Of a stretch of 20,115 bases of DNA, positions 9,810 to 20,020 are shown piece after piece. This DNA comes from Reticulomyxa filosa (Eukaryota; Foraminifera; Reticulomyxidae): contig ASPP01024023.1 of the NCBI GenBank assembly GCA_000512085.1, positions 1 to 20,115 on the forward strand, in the 5' to 3' direction. Within the stretch, counting starts at the first letter, position 1; every line of letters begins with the position of its first letter. Under the pieces are notes generated by a model, which ran no database searches, was not told the DNA's origin, and saw only the letters and a program-made list of their open reading frames with translations. The translations under genes and the position numbers were made by a program.

Positions 9810-12800
9810 ATGTCAGGACCAGCAAAAAAAAATGAAGCTGGAGAGAAAACAACCTCGGGAAATAGTGCAAAAATAGGTGGAGCGCAACCTGGTCCAAAGA
9901 AACCGAATAAAAAAAACAATCACAACAAGAAAGGCAAAGACAACAACAAGAATCAAAAACCAGCAGAAAAGAATCCATCTCCAAACGTAAAAGAGAGCAC
10001 GAAAAAGACAGAAATTTCCGGAAAACGTCAACCTGGTACCGAAAAATCCAATACCAATGCAGCTCAATCTGATCAAGATGCAGCACAACAAGCGCGATTG
10101 GAAAAACTCTTTAAACAGCGTGTGAACGACATGTTACGTCATCCGTTATTTTTTGAAAACAAGCAAACAAACAAGAGTGGAGTTGGATTTAATCGCTTAT
10201 TTTTGTATCGTGTGTTGTGTGGTGTGAACCTTTTTCCAGGATCCAAGCCAAGGCAATGGGCCTGCAATATATGCAACAAGGCGAATTTGAAAGAGCGAAA
10301 ATTATGTTTGAAGATGCATTGCGTGGAGTCATTCAATTGCCAGACAATTTGGAAACAAGATCTCATTTGTTGCTTTGTCGTTTGAACTGTGAAAATGTAG
10401 AACAGTCACTGATCGACGGATTGAATGATTGTAATATCTTACTTCAATATTATACCAACAATGCTAATGTCAACAACGATGCCAGTACTAATGCTAACCT
10501 CAATGCCAATACCACAACTACCACTAATCCTATTAATGATCCTTTGGTCACTGGAAGCAATGTCACTGTCGAGGCTAAATTTCCTGAAATTTCGAGCTCC
10601 AACACTGAAAATTCGCAGTCCACCGCAGGACAAAAGAACGAAGCTCCAAGTCAGACCGCAGAAGTCAAACAAGATGATGCCACAACACAAAACAACGACG
10701 AGAACAAGGATGACGAAGAGATTCGCAATAAAGGACCAATTTTTGGTTCATGTCGGGTATGTCTTGTATTTTGTATTGCTTGACGGATGTCGTCTGACAG
10801 AAGAATAGTTGCAATGTTGTTATTTCTACTCGGTGTGTGTGTGTGTGTGTGTGAAACTGCAAAGTTGTGGCTGATCCAAGCGGAATTGAATTTGCGATTG
10901 TGTCGATTCAAGGAAGCTGCCGACTGCGTATTAAAGGCGGCAGAGTGTGACCAACCCCTAGAGGTCGTTCCTAGTGTTCACAAGTATTTGAACCGTTTGA
11001 AAAAAAACACGGAAAACTTCAGTTTATTATTTTTATTTATATTTTCTTGAAAAGAAAAACGGAAAGGTCAAACACGAAACTGACACCACATATTGACCAA
11101 ACAGAAGAAAGTGAAGACGACTCGAAATTTGATATGTTGAACATCGACTCGCAAAAGTTGGAAAGGTGAGTGTGACAAGGTTTAAAAGGGGAATAGAATG
11201 AGGGGACAGCATAAGAAAACGGGGGGGTGCACAAACTACAATAAAAGGTTCTTTGCAGAGTTGACAGTAATGTCTCAACAGTTGCTGTTTAGCGTGAGTT
11301 GGGAGAAGATTCATGAGGTAATTGACTCGCCATTGTGTCAATCCATGCTTCCTAAAAGCTTGTCACCTGAAGAAAAGGCCAAAGTCACAAAATTTTTGCA
11401 TCAATTATTGGATTGGAATGTTAATTTTTTGTTTGTTTATTTGCTAGATGTATATGCTGAAAGCTTTGTTTTGTTAACGTGAATCCAAAACTGATTTTGT
11501 TGATTGTAACGAACAGTTACCAAGTGTGGTGTCAAAGGCGCGTGAACGTGTAATAAAACAAACGAAGGCAAAGCGAAGTGATCTTGCAGAAACCGACAAA
11601 GGAGAGAGTAGTGGTGACAAAAGCGACGAACATGAACCAAAGAAAAAAGAATCGGTCGTAGAAAAAAAACAAAAGGAAAATGAGAGTGATGAGGAAACCA
11701 ATCCGCAATTGCTAAGTTTGGAAGAACGAGAAATAGCCAATCAAAAACACATCGCTCAATCATTGCTATTTTTGAAAGAAGCTTATGGTTATCTGTGTGC
11801 TCGTGAAATGTGGAAACATTTTTCGGTTCCTCCTGAACCACCACCGGAGACACTCTCATTGGAAGAAGTTTGGTGATTGTCTTTGTACTTGTGTTTCGCT
11901 GGAGTAAGTCAAATGCGCAATTCGTTTGTTTGAATATATTCAAGGCCCTTCCTGTAGATACCGAACCCACATATTTTTTGGAGACTGGATTATTTGCCTG
12001 CGAAAATGGACACGATTTTATGAGTGGAGCTGTGTATGAACACTCATTTTCCTTATCCACATTCTTAGAAGTGACAAGACGCAAACCCTTTCCTCATTTG
12101 CTTTTAAATCCTGCTTGGCTCCATCCTGCTGGCTATCGCATGATTCATTGGTTGGCTAATGCACCTTCATGTTTTGGAAAATATTTGATTGACTCAAGCA
12201 GTGAACCTGCACAATGTTCAGAAGAAAGATGGAACCAATTTTTCGATTTGCGAGTAGAGGCATACTTTGAGTCGGATACAGACACTTCAGAGGCACTCAT
12301 TACCAAAGAAATGAGCGGTACGTATATTGTATTTATATACATGTTCATTGAACGTATAAAGCAAAAGAGAAACTTGTTTCATCCTTCTGTGTTCATACCT
12401 TTCAATGATGACACTTTGTAACATTAGATGAAAAATGTAAATAGATGCACAAGATGATACGAAAAAATTTGAAGAAGCAATGGAACGAATTGTCGGCAAA
12501 GAAAAGAAAAATCAATTGATGCAGTTAGAATTAGATCTATCCATACCCATTTTAAAAAAATACGCTCATATTATGTCAGTAATATCAGGAATCGATGAAG
12601 ATAAAATTTTGTACGAATTGGCAGTTAAATAAATTAAAGACAAAAAAAAAAGATATGCACAAACTATACATTTATTGTTGATCTTTTGTTTTGTTTGTTT
12701 GCAATACTATATTCGGAAAGCTCCCTGAGGATGAACCTTCTTTGAAGGAACGCCATGCAAAAGGTAAAGATGATAGTGAATCAGTCCAAAAAAAAAAAGA

Positions 12801-14790
12801 GGATGGCAGTCCTACTATTACAATGAAAGTGTTGTCGCAATACTTCAATAACAAGGATTTTCGCGATTACAAACCTGTAGGATTGCTCGGATTGATTCAA
12901 TCGTCTCATTTTAACATTTTGCCCTCCAGTGCCACTTCTGCCACATCATTGCCCACAACAACCAGCGAGGAACATAAGAGACCGCTTTATAATCGAAATC
13001 AGATCGCAAAGGAGTTGAAAGAGTTGGAAAAAGAAGTAATCCAATTTCAAATTGATTACAAGGCCAAAGTGTGTGAAGTTGCCGGAAATAAATTAAAGGA
13101 AATCGAGGTATTTCTTTTGTTTTTGTTTCTTTTCATTAACTTGTAAGGCATATTTGGCACACCACAAATTTTTTTTAGGAGGAAATGAAAGTGTTGCAAT
13201 ATCGTGGGCTGGAGTTAACGCGTTGGTTGCGAGCATTTGTGAATAAAATGATTTCTCGCCGAGAATTGGAACAAGATATTGTAGATGTCAGTGGCAAAGA
13301 CGATTATGACAAGTCATTTGAGTGGTTCAAGGGCATGACAAAATATGTTCAAGGAGCCAGTGATTTGTTATTACGAGTAATCGGTCGCACCTTAGTCTTT
13401 AATTTGCTTCAAGCCTATGTGCGCTATGACGATCCCAATGCCTTCAAACAAGCAAAACAACAACACCATGAGTTGTTAATTCAAAGGGAACAAGAGATTA
13501 AAAAAAAGCAACAAGAAAAAGAAAAAGAGAAGGAAAAAGAAAAAGAAAAAGAAAAAGAGAAAGAGAAAGAAAAACAAACAGAAGATGCTGAGATTAACAA
13601 ATCATCAGAAAAAGGTGTAGTAGAAACAGAGCAAGAGCCGGCTAGTAATACATCAGCTAACAGTGAAAATAAAGAACCTTCGGCTCTTCAAATGATCATT
13701 GATGAAGAAGAACGAGAACGAACGGCCAATCAAAAAAGGCAGCCACAAGCCGAGAAATTGAGACAAGAAATGGGATTACCTACTTTGCAATCATGGATTG
13801 CAGTAGGAAAAAAAATTGAAAAAGTGGACGCTAGATATTTTGAATTGCATCGATTGGCAACATTTTATACTCATATCAGAGATGCCTACTTATACGATCC
13901 TGCCACATTGAACAGCAATGTTGAAACGGCGAATGCGGAAAAACAAAATAAGAATGAAAATGATCCACCAAAGAAATCTGTGTTGAAGACAGCTTTTGGT
14001 GCATTTCGTAAACCTAGTGGACAAACAAAGCCAGTGCAAACAACACCTGTACTTCAAGATACTGCTGTACCTTCTATCGATCAAGTAAAAATATTTTGTT
14101 TTTGTAAAGTGGAAGGGATAATATATATAGTATATAACTTCAAAAAACTAATACAGGTTGAAAGGATATTCAAAGAGAGAATAATGAAAAGCCCTGCGGT
14201 ACGAAGTGAATTGGAGTTTGTAAAAAGCAAATTGGATATACGTTTATTAATGGTCCCGGTGTTGGAAATGCCCATTCCTGTTGCAGAGATTGAAAATATC
14301 TTGCAAGGAAAGCAAACCAGTATGTGGTGGTATGATTCCCCTATTGGCAAATCTTATGCACATGAAATCAAAAATTTTTATCAGAGATGCCGCCATATCA
14401 AAGAAATAGTTTTCTGTTTGGTGTATTCTTCGTCAGATCGAAGAGTCATCCCAGTGTATACTACGTATACACAACCAAGTTATGTATTATCATCATTTTC
14501 CAAACGTGTCACTTTAATGAACAAATTTATATGTTTCAATAGACAAATTTTATGCATGTTCTAATTGTGAGAGTATATTTTCGTCGCTGCGATGTGGAGA
14601 TTGTGGCATGACACATTATTGGTAAGCTTGTTTATATTTGTGTTTTCGCAATACGTCAACTTTCCATTTTTTTTTCCTCTCCCCAACTAACAGTTCGAAG
14701 GAGTGCCAAATTTCACATTGGAAGTACCACAAGTTGGAGTGCAAACGTTTGAAAGAAATGGGCCAACCAACAGTTTCATTTGTGTTATGA
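9810..14790 (+). CDS. Large TPR-like protein with C-terminal MYND zinc finger, 13 exons
   Basis: About 1296 aa from exons 9810-10132, 10240-10756, 10865-10983, 11055-11165, 11293-11419, 11517-11867, 11945-12317, 12445-12623, 12721-13107, 13179-14084, 14157-14478, 14543-14621 and 14694-14790 (TGA). The first about 95 residues are Lys/Asn/Pro/Gly-rich and probably disordered. TPR-like helices follow: residues 109-130 (AKAMGLQYMQQGEFERAKIM) and 281-310 (LWLIQAELNLRLCRFKEAAD), separated by an Asn/Thr/Ala-rich insert. The middle is unassigned, with a charged segment around residue 470, a conserved-looking Cys/Trp/Pro-rich part (LETGLFACENGHDF) and a Lys-Glu hexamer-repeat coiled stretch encoded at 13512-13575. 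The C-terminus is a complete MYND finger, C1244-C1247-C1256-C1259-C1265-C1269-H1277-C1281, a protein-protein interaction module. No SET domain is seen, so it is not a SMYD methyltransferase. The join at 12623/12721 is an inference: without it the gene would stop at TAA 12630-12632. Function is unknown; an adaptor role is plausible. The ends are better supported than the individual middle junctions. Confidence 0.84.
10833..10852 (+). repeat. (GT)n microsatellite in intron 2 of the TPR-MYND gene
   Basis: About ten GT dinucleotides lie in the second intron of the TPR-MYND gene. They end a dozen bases before the proposed acceptor at 10864/10865, where a pyrimidine tract would normally sit. This is a simple-sequence repeat whose length is likely to vary between individuals. 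Confidence 0.92.
13512..13575 (+). repeat. GAAAAA/GAAAAG repeat encoding (KE)n
   Basis: An imperfect purine hexamer repeat inside exon 10 of the TPR-MYND gene encodes an alternating Lys-Glu tract about 20 residues long. It is flanked by Gln/Lys-rich helix-prone sequence and likely forms a single extended charged helix. A shorter version of the same codon pattern occurs in the LRR gene near 3979-4017, which suggests repeat slippage rather than common ancestry of the proteins. Confidence 0.88.
14085..14156 (+). other. 72-nt intron without a stop codon, in frame
   Basis: This proposed intron of the TPR-MYND gene starts GTAAAA and ends TACAG. It is 24 codons long and contains no stop in the reading frame of the flanking exons. 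It is AT-rich and encodes an aromatic/Ile-rich stretch unlike its neighbours, so I treat it as an intron. Retention would simply insert 24 residues between Gln and Val. Confidence 0.7.
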
Positions 14791-15428
14791 TGATTAATGA
14801 AGTAATTCCATTTGTTCAGTTTGGGTTATTTTAATATTTTTTTAAAAACAAAACTTAAATCAAATCTTGACCCACTTATACAAAGGTCACAACATTTTCC
14901 CTAAAAATTTAATAACCGTATTCACAATTCTCAACACCAAATACAAGCTTCTATTTGTAGGCACAATGCGCAAAACTATTTAATATATTAACGAACTTAT
15001 TCTCATAAAAATTGTTGTCAAAGCAAACACTATTTAATTTTTACTCACAAAATTTTATTTCGAAATCTCAAGAATTTAAAACAATAAAAAATGTTTTATT
15101 TATAATAAAATATTTTTCTGCTGATAATACCCATTTAATCCATTAACACTTTTGCATAAAGCAAAATATCAAACAACTTATATGAAATTTTAAAAGGTAT
15201 TCAGCACGCCGAATCACCTATAACAGGTTGTAAAAGCTTGTGGTACCTTGTCTTGTGAGTTTATTGCATCTGCTCCCTGTAATAAATAACAACACCAAGG
15301 CGATCCAAGCTAAATTTATCACAAATAAATATCCCTTTTTCCCAAAAACAAAACAACATAGCGTGAGAGAAACAGTGTGGGATTGACACAATAGAGAAAT
15401 CCGTAGAACTAAAGAAAAGGCACTTTTT
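14791..15428. other. Convergent 3' intergenic region
   Basis: 638 very AT-rich bases between the 3' ends of the TPR-MYND gene (plus) and the carrier gene (minus). Several AATAAA-like strings occur (for example near 15080-15110 and 15280) and could serve as poly(A) signals for the plus-strand gene. A short inverted repeat lies at 15195-15219. I see no coding frame or RNA gene. Confidence 0.55.
15195..15219. other. Short imperfect inverted repeat (hairpin)
   Basis: AGGTATTC (15195-15202) pairs with GAAT-C-ACCT (15211-15219) with one bulged C, around an 8-base GC-rich loop. The stem would have eight pairs. It sits in the 3' intergenic region between convergent genes, so it could be a transcript-end structure, but a chance occurrence is quite possible. 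Confidence 0.35.
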
Positions 15429-16620
15429 TTAAGTTTCTAACATTGATGAAATATCTGAAACAACTTCCTCTTTCTGCTCTTTCTGGTCCATAGCAATCAA
15501 TCGGGCTTTTATCCACTCAAACGAGATAAAGACTAATGCATGTTGTGGAAAAGCTCTCTGTTAATTTTTGTTTTTTCAATTGTAGCTTTCCCTTCAAAGT
15601 AGAAAGGGAAACAAAGCATACCAGCATTGTTGCTCCAACTCCTTGGTAGAAAGAGGCAAAACCTCGCTCATGAAATTGAAGGCGAACACCATGAAAAAAT
15701 CCGGAACGATAGTGATTTTCTCTCGCTTGGTACTGGGTTTTCATGACGTCGATAGGATAGACGACATACCATGACATTAATCCAGCTAATCCCCCTGCCA
15801 TAAAAGGAATTAATGTGGTTTTGTGATTGGGATCATAGTGATGAACGACATAGGCATACAATGGAAAATATACAGCAAATGCCGGCGCGTCTCGCAGCAC
15901 TGTGATGTGAAAACCACGCAACAAACCAAAAAATCCATATTGCCTGGCCACTTGAATTTCACCACGGATAGTAGCCGATTCTGGAGTGTTTTGGAGCTAT
16001 TTGGTTATTATTATTAAAAAATTGAGAAATCGTACCCATTATCTAAAAAAAAAGATGCAAACTTGGCAGATGACTTTGATCATTTCTGTTGGCGAAGTAA
16101 TAACACAAGACACAAGACCAGACCAGGCACCTGCCAGCCCGATCGTAACCATGTCTAACGATCCTTTTTCCGTTGGTCTAAACTGTTCAAAATATTTTCG
16201 GCCACCTGTCAGAGGATCATACATTTTTCTTGTCTCTTAATTTTTTAAGTGCATCATTTTTGTAAAAAGTTGTAAACTTTCGTATGAATGGAATAGCAGT
16301 GCAGACATTAAACCGACTGTCAGTGTTGGTGACACAACGCCACGGAACATCCCACGTATTCCTTCTTGTGTCATTATCTTTATTTTTATTGTCATTTTGT
16401 TTGTACGTTACAAAGCACATGCTAAAGTTTTGCGTGCTACAAAGGAAAAGAAAATGTGAAAAAGATTCACCTTGGTTAATTGCTTCGCAATATTGCCATA
16501 TTTTTGATACTCAGGTATTTGCATTCTGATTCGTATTACGTCTAACGGTTGTGTAGCCATAATTCCTAAACTGCCAGCAACACATCCTGCAATAAAATCA
16601 GGTGACAATAATGCTTGCAT
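15429..16620 (-). CDS. Mitochondrial carrier family (SLC25) protein, acylcarnitine/basic amino-acid type
   Basis: Six-helix inner-membrane transporter of about 298 aa, the normal family length. Minus-strand exons are 16471-16620, 16278-16377, 16063-16205, 15622-15996 and 15429-15557. All three signature repeats are present: QPLDVIRIRMQ (24-34), SPTEMIKVICQ (121-131) and YPIDVMKTQYQ (211-221), each at the end of an odd-numbered helix. The segment VLRDAPAFAVYF (164-175) resembles the RD-x-P motif found in the carnitine/acylcarnitine and basic amino-acid (SLC25A20/A29) branch, as does the Glu in repeat 2. Substrate assignment beyond that branch is not possible by eye. The acceptor at 16205 was chosen because it removes an in-frame TAA at about 16240, gives a 72-nt intron and yields the expected SYESGRKYF after helix 2. 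No cleavable presequence is evident, as usual for the family. The C-terminus is short and charged. Confidence 0.93.
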
Positions 16621-17231
16621 TTTCTTTAACAAAACTGGTCAAATAAACAAATTTTTATCAACTCGCTATTTACAAAATGTCAAAGAAACTGAACCATACA
16701 AAAGGTGTCTCAGATTTCCTTGAAAAAAACGCCAACCACTATAAAGAGAGCTGAAGTTGTACATGCCAGCAAAAAACAACTAAGATAGTGTTTCTAAAAG
16801 TTGATACTTGTATGAGACGTAGTAAAAAAGAGCAAAGATAATTCATTTTGTGGAAGAGCATTGTTTCTGGTGGAAGTACGACATGAGCAAAATTTTATGT
16901 CAATGTCGAACAGGTAATTTAGATGAAAACATGAGACAAAATACAACAACTGTTCAACAAAAGTAACAAAAATCGACAGAATCCCAGCGAATAAAATGAG
17001 CAAACAAATAAAACAAAACAAAAAGCGAAGGGAGAACGATATATTTGAAAAAATAACAAAAATAAAGTAAAATAAAAAAATGCACAGCAAAACGAGTTTC
17101 TTTTTGGAAGCGGTTAAGCAACCTTCGGGAAGAAAAGAAAGCAAAAAAAAAAAGTAACATAAAAGACGAATAAACAACTTTTTTCATTTCATTGCAAAGT
17201 TTTTTTAGGCCCGTACGTTGAGACTAACCCA
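16621..17231. other. Intergenic region between carrier and zinc-finger genes
   Basis: 611 bases holding the promoter side of the carrier gene and the 3' flank of the zinc-finger gene, both on the minus strand. On the plus strand, 16930-17160 is strongly A-rich, so the minus strand reads as Phe-rich open frames with no motifs; I regard these as spurious. No RNA gene or repeat family is seen. Confidence 0.55.
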
Positions 17232-19271
17232 CTATTGTGGATTAATTTTGTGAATATTCTTCATATGCGCATTAAATGCCGATTTTTGGCGAAACCGCTT
17301 TTGACAGTGATCACATCCGTAAGGCTTCTCACCTGTATGAATCCTTTTGTGTACTGTCAAATTATGGCCGACCGCGAATCCCTTTCCACAAACCTCGCAT
17401 ACGTGTGGCCTTTCATTGGTATGGGTGCGTTCTTTTGTTTATTATTATTTTTTCGTGTCCCCCCAATATTGTTGTATTCATCAACACCAAACAATTTGTG
17501 AAAATGTGACAATATATTCAAATCTCTGTCACTTTTTCTATACGTTTATGGCTCTTTTTAGTTTTCCATAATAAATTTTTCATAGTTTACAGAAAACCTT
17601 AGCTATAAAAAAACCCGTGTACACGCTAAAGTTTGGACTCACATACCGTGATCTCGCCATCTGTGTTAAGAGACAAAATGCATTTGCTTTCTGAAAATGG
17701 ACATTGTAAAGAGAAAGGAAAAAAAGAACAAACCCGTGATTCTGCTTGAAGCTCTTGTCACAATATCGACACTTGTAAGGTCTTTCGTTGGTGTGAATAC
17801 GCAAGTGCTCGACATAATTTGTTTTGCGACCGAATTTCTGTTGAAAAAATCAACGTCAACAAAACAAACACATACATAATAATAGTAATAATAATAAAAG
17901 AATACGTATTGGCTTAAAAAACTTTGTGGCAATAGTGACATTCCAATGCTTGCTCCGTGTGAACTTTACTATGAGTAATTAAATTGGTTTCGTATTTATA
18001 TTTCTTTCCACATACTTTGCACACAAACTTTTTTTCACTAATGTCACAACGTCGTTTAATCACCCGGTGTCCCGTGGAAACGGCAGAAGGCGGGCCCACA
18101 TATGCCGTGGATGGTCGACCTTTACGACTGACTTGTTTGAGTGTGATCAATGGACTGTTTTCATTACTATCGAGCACAACGGTAGGCTCTTGTTTGAGTT
18201 CCCCCGACTTTTTTTGTTCTTGATCAACAACAGTTGTCTGAGACGGTGAGGGTAGGAGGAAGGGCAAAGGGGGTAACACATTCAAATAATGGATCCATTC
18301 ATCACTGGTGGCACTGACACTTTGGTTATGTGTATCTATGTACATATATTTATAGATATATTTTTTTTTAAGCGACAATTTTTTTTTTATGGGAAATAAT
18401 TTGCTTCTTTAAATTGAACAAAAAAAAAAAAAATAAAATAAAAAATACTGGAAATTTGGAAGGGCAGGGTATGACACGCCGAAGATGAGTCGGAGAGTCC
18501 GGTGGTAGGACTGACGCAATACAGCGGCTTGGATGCGTTGGATAACAACTGCACAAGCACGCTATTGAGAGGATGGTTTTCAATAGTCGTGGCAGTGTTT
18601 GGTTGGATAGAATAGGACAGATCACCATTGGCAGAGATCAACTCGATATTCGGACAGTCGAAAGGATGGACTGAAGCGTAGTTATTTTTATTTCGACCGT
18701 CCATCCATAGCAGCTGGTTATCAATATTAGCACCGTTGCTGTTATTGATATTGTTATTTGTGTTATTGATGGCATCATCACTATGCACATGCGACACTGA
18801 ACCAACCAACGGTCTCGTGTTGATGGTACTGCTACTGCTATTGTCCCCATTTTCGGAGAAGCTTCCGGAACTTCTCTCCATCCAATTTACTTGGCAGTGA
18901 ACATTCCCCTCTCTGTCAGCAAGGATTGGGGTTGGATTGTACGGCAACAATAATATCACTTGGTTTCGTTCATTGCTTTTGTCAATTCTTTCCTCTGGTG
19001 GAAATATCGGAGGGGATGTCATTTTGTAGTTGTCAACATTAACATGCCCATTCGTCGTCAACAGCTTTTCGTTTAAATAATTCGTCAACATTACCCCTGA
19101 TCCAATGTTACTTGGCTTGTTCTCATTCCGCATCCAACCTTGACGACTCTCCTCACTTTGTCTGTACATTGCATTCCCTGGATGCGCTCCAGTTATGTTG
19201 TCTTGGTTCGCATGATTCGAATAGTTCGTTTCGCACGTTGGAATGTCTCTTATTATCACCAGTTGAGCCAT
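17232..19271 (-). CDS. C2H2 zinc-finger protein, five fingers, probable DNA-binding factor
   Basis: 517 aa from minus-strand exons 18449-19271, 17923-18335, 17734-17837, 17647-17660 and 17232-17431. The N-terminal about 275 residues are Asn/Ser-rich and look disordered, with an Asn repeat around 165-180. RKGRPST (345-351) resembles an AT-hook core. Five consecutive C2H2 fingers fill the C-terminus: about 378-400 (C380, C383, H396, H400), 405-427, 433-455, 461-483 and 489-512. Linkers are TNERPY, TNERPH and TGEKPY, the classic DNA-binding spacing. The last finger has four rather than three residues between its histidines. Finger 3 is completed only by a 14-nt microexon (17647-17660) encoding WRDH with split codons either side, giving the exact C-x2-C-x12-H-x3-H pattern. 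A nuclear sequence-specific DNA-binding role is inferred from the fingers; the targets are unknown. It starts at ATG 19271, divergent from the gene at 19728. Confidence 0.92.
17647..17660 (-). other. 14-nt coding microexon of the zinc-finger gene
   Basis: Bounded by ACACAG on its 5' side and GTATGTGAG on its 3' side (minus strand). It carries the last base of a Gly codon, four full codons (Trp-Arg-Asp-His) and the first base of a Glu codon. Its inclusion gives the correct C2H2 spacing in finger 3. Skipping it would join phase 2 to phase 1 and shift the frame before fingers 4 and 5. Confidence 0.85.
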
Positions 19272-19727
19272 GGTGGACTTTTTTCACTGTTCTTTTTTTG
19301 TTAATACCTTCACACGTTGCAAACTCAAGTTGTTAACTTCTTGTCAATTCCTGGCCACTTCTTACAAAAAAGACAGAAATAATAAAATTTTTTTTGTTAT
19401 TCTTTCGAAAGATTTTACTAATTTTTGTCCGCTTGGAGGGAACCGAAAACAGCGCTACGACCTTTTCGTTTTAAGTTTTGCCCGTTAGTTTTTTCAAAAG
19501 GTCTTTTTTAGTACGGATAGTTTAAAATTAGATAATAATTATACAAGAAAGCAAAATAATGGTAAAACCATCCGAGTTTTCCAAATGCACTGGCTTGAAG
19601 ACAAAACCTTGTCTCTGAATATGGAATATTTCTTCGTGTTCACTTTTTCAAAGTTTCTCTCGGACACTGCAAACTTGAAGGGGAGGGACAACATCCTCTC
19701 AAGAGAAGATCCTAAAAAAAACTCCAC
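19272..19727. promoter_or_regulatory. Divergent intergenic region upstream of zinc-finger and Ser-rich genes
   Basis: 456 bases between two divergent ATGs. It should include both promoters and 5' UTRs. The segment 19560-19720 is less AT-rich and is likely 5' UTR of the plus-strand gene; it contains in-frame stops before the ATG at 19728. No specific element is identifiable. Confidence 0.4.
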
Positions 19728-20020
19728 ATGCTAAATCAAGGCAATAAAAAGAAGAAAAAACTGTTTTTGAGTGAAGACTCATCAAAAAATGGCGCAGATA
19801 CAGCGCAAGACGTAATTATATACGTAAGTTCACCAGTACATAAGCGCTTGAATTCAGAGCCGTTGGAAGTTAATGAGTCGTTTTTGCTGTCAGCTCAAGG
19901 AAAAGCGAATAAAAGCAATGCAATGTACTCCAACACTTTGGACGACAATTCCAAGGTTCGAGCAAAAAGTGACCCGTTTGACAGATCCAATTCAATGCCA
20001 GCGTCACAGTTGGTGAGGAA
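19728..20020 (+). CDS. First exon of a Ser-rich protein with three RxxSxP motifs (partial)
   Basis: I do not recognise the protein family. The ATG at 19728 is preceded by an in-frame TAA (19713-19715). It opens a 97-codon frame that ends at a strong donor, AA|GTGAGTG (20020/20021); continuing through would stop at once at TGA. The gene therefore most likely continues beyond the window. The exon begins with a basic run (NKKKKKLFL) and is rich in Ser, Asn and Asp, without hydrophobic segments, so it is probably a disordered regulatory N-terminus. Three sites fit RxxSxP: RLNSEP, RAKSDP and RSNSMP. The last matches the classic mode-1 14-3-3 motif RSxSxP, and such sites are phosphorylated by basophilic kinases. 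Role and partners beyond that are unknown. Confidence 0.62.

Noticed and set aside
11437-12084. 215-codon minus-strand open frame within the TPR-MYND gene
   Set aside because: It is antisense to exons 6 and 7, which have phase-consistent junctions and coding character; the antisense translation shows no family features.
16200-16280. In-frame TAA in the carrier gene as a pseudogene lesion or a reassigned stop codon
   Set aside because: A GT...AG intron at 16206-16277 (72 nt) removes the TAA and gives the expected family sequence. Other genes here terminate normally with TAA, TAG and TGA.
16794-17187. Phe-rich minus-strand open frames upstream of the carrier gene, resembling membrane proteins
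   Set aside because: They arise from the A-rich plus strand, lack motifs or splice links and overlap each other in different frames; hydrophobicity here reflects base composition.
17432-17646. snoRNA in the 215-nt intron of the zinc-finger gene (TTGATGAA on the minus strand)
   Set aside because: No matching D box and no terminal stem were found; the length alone is not evidence.
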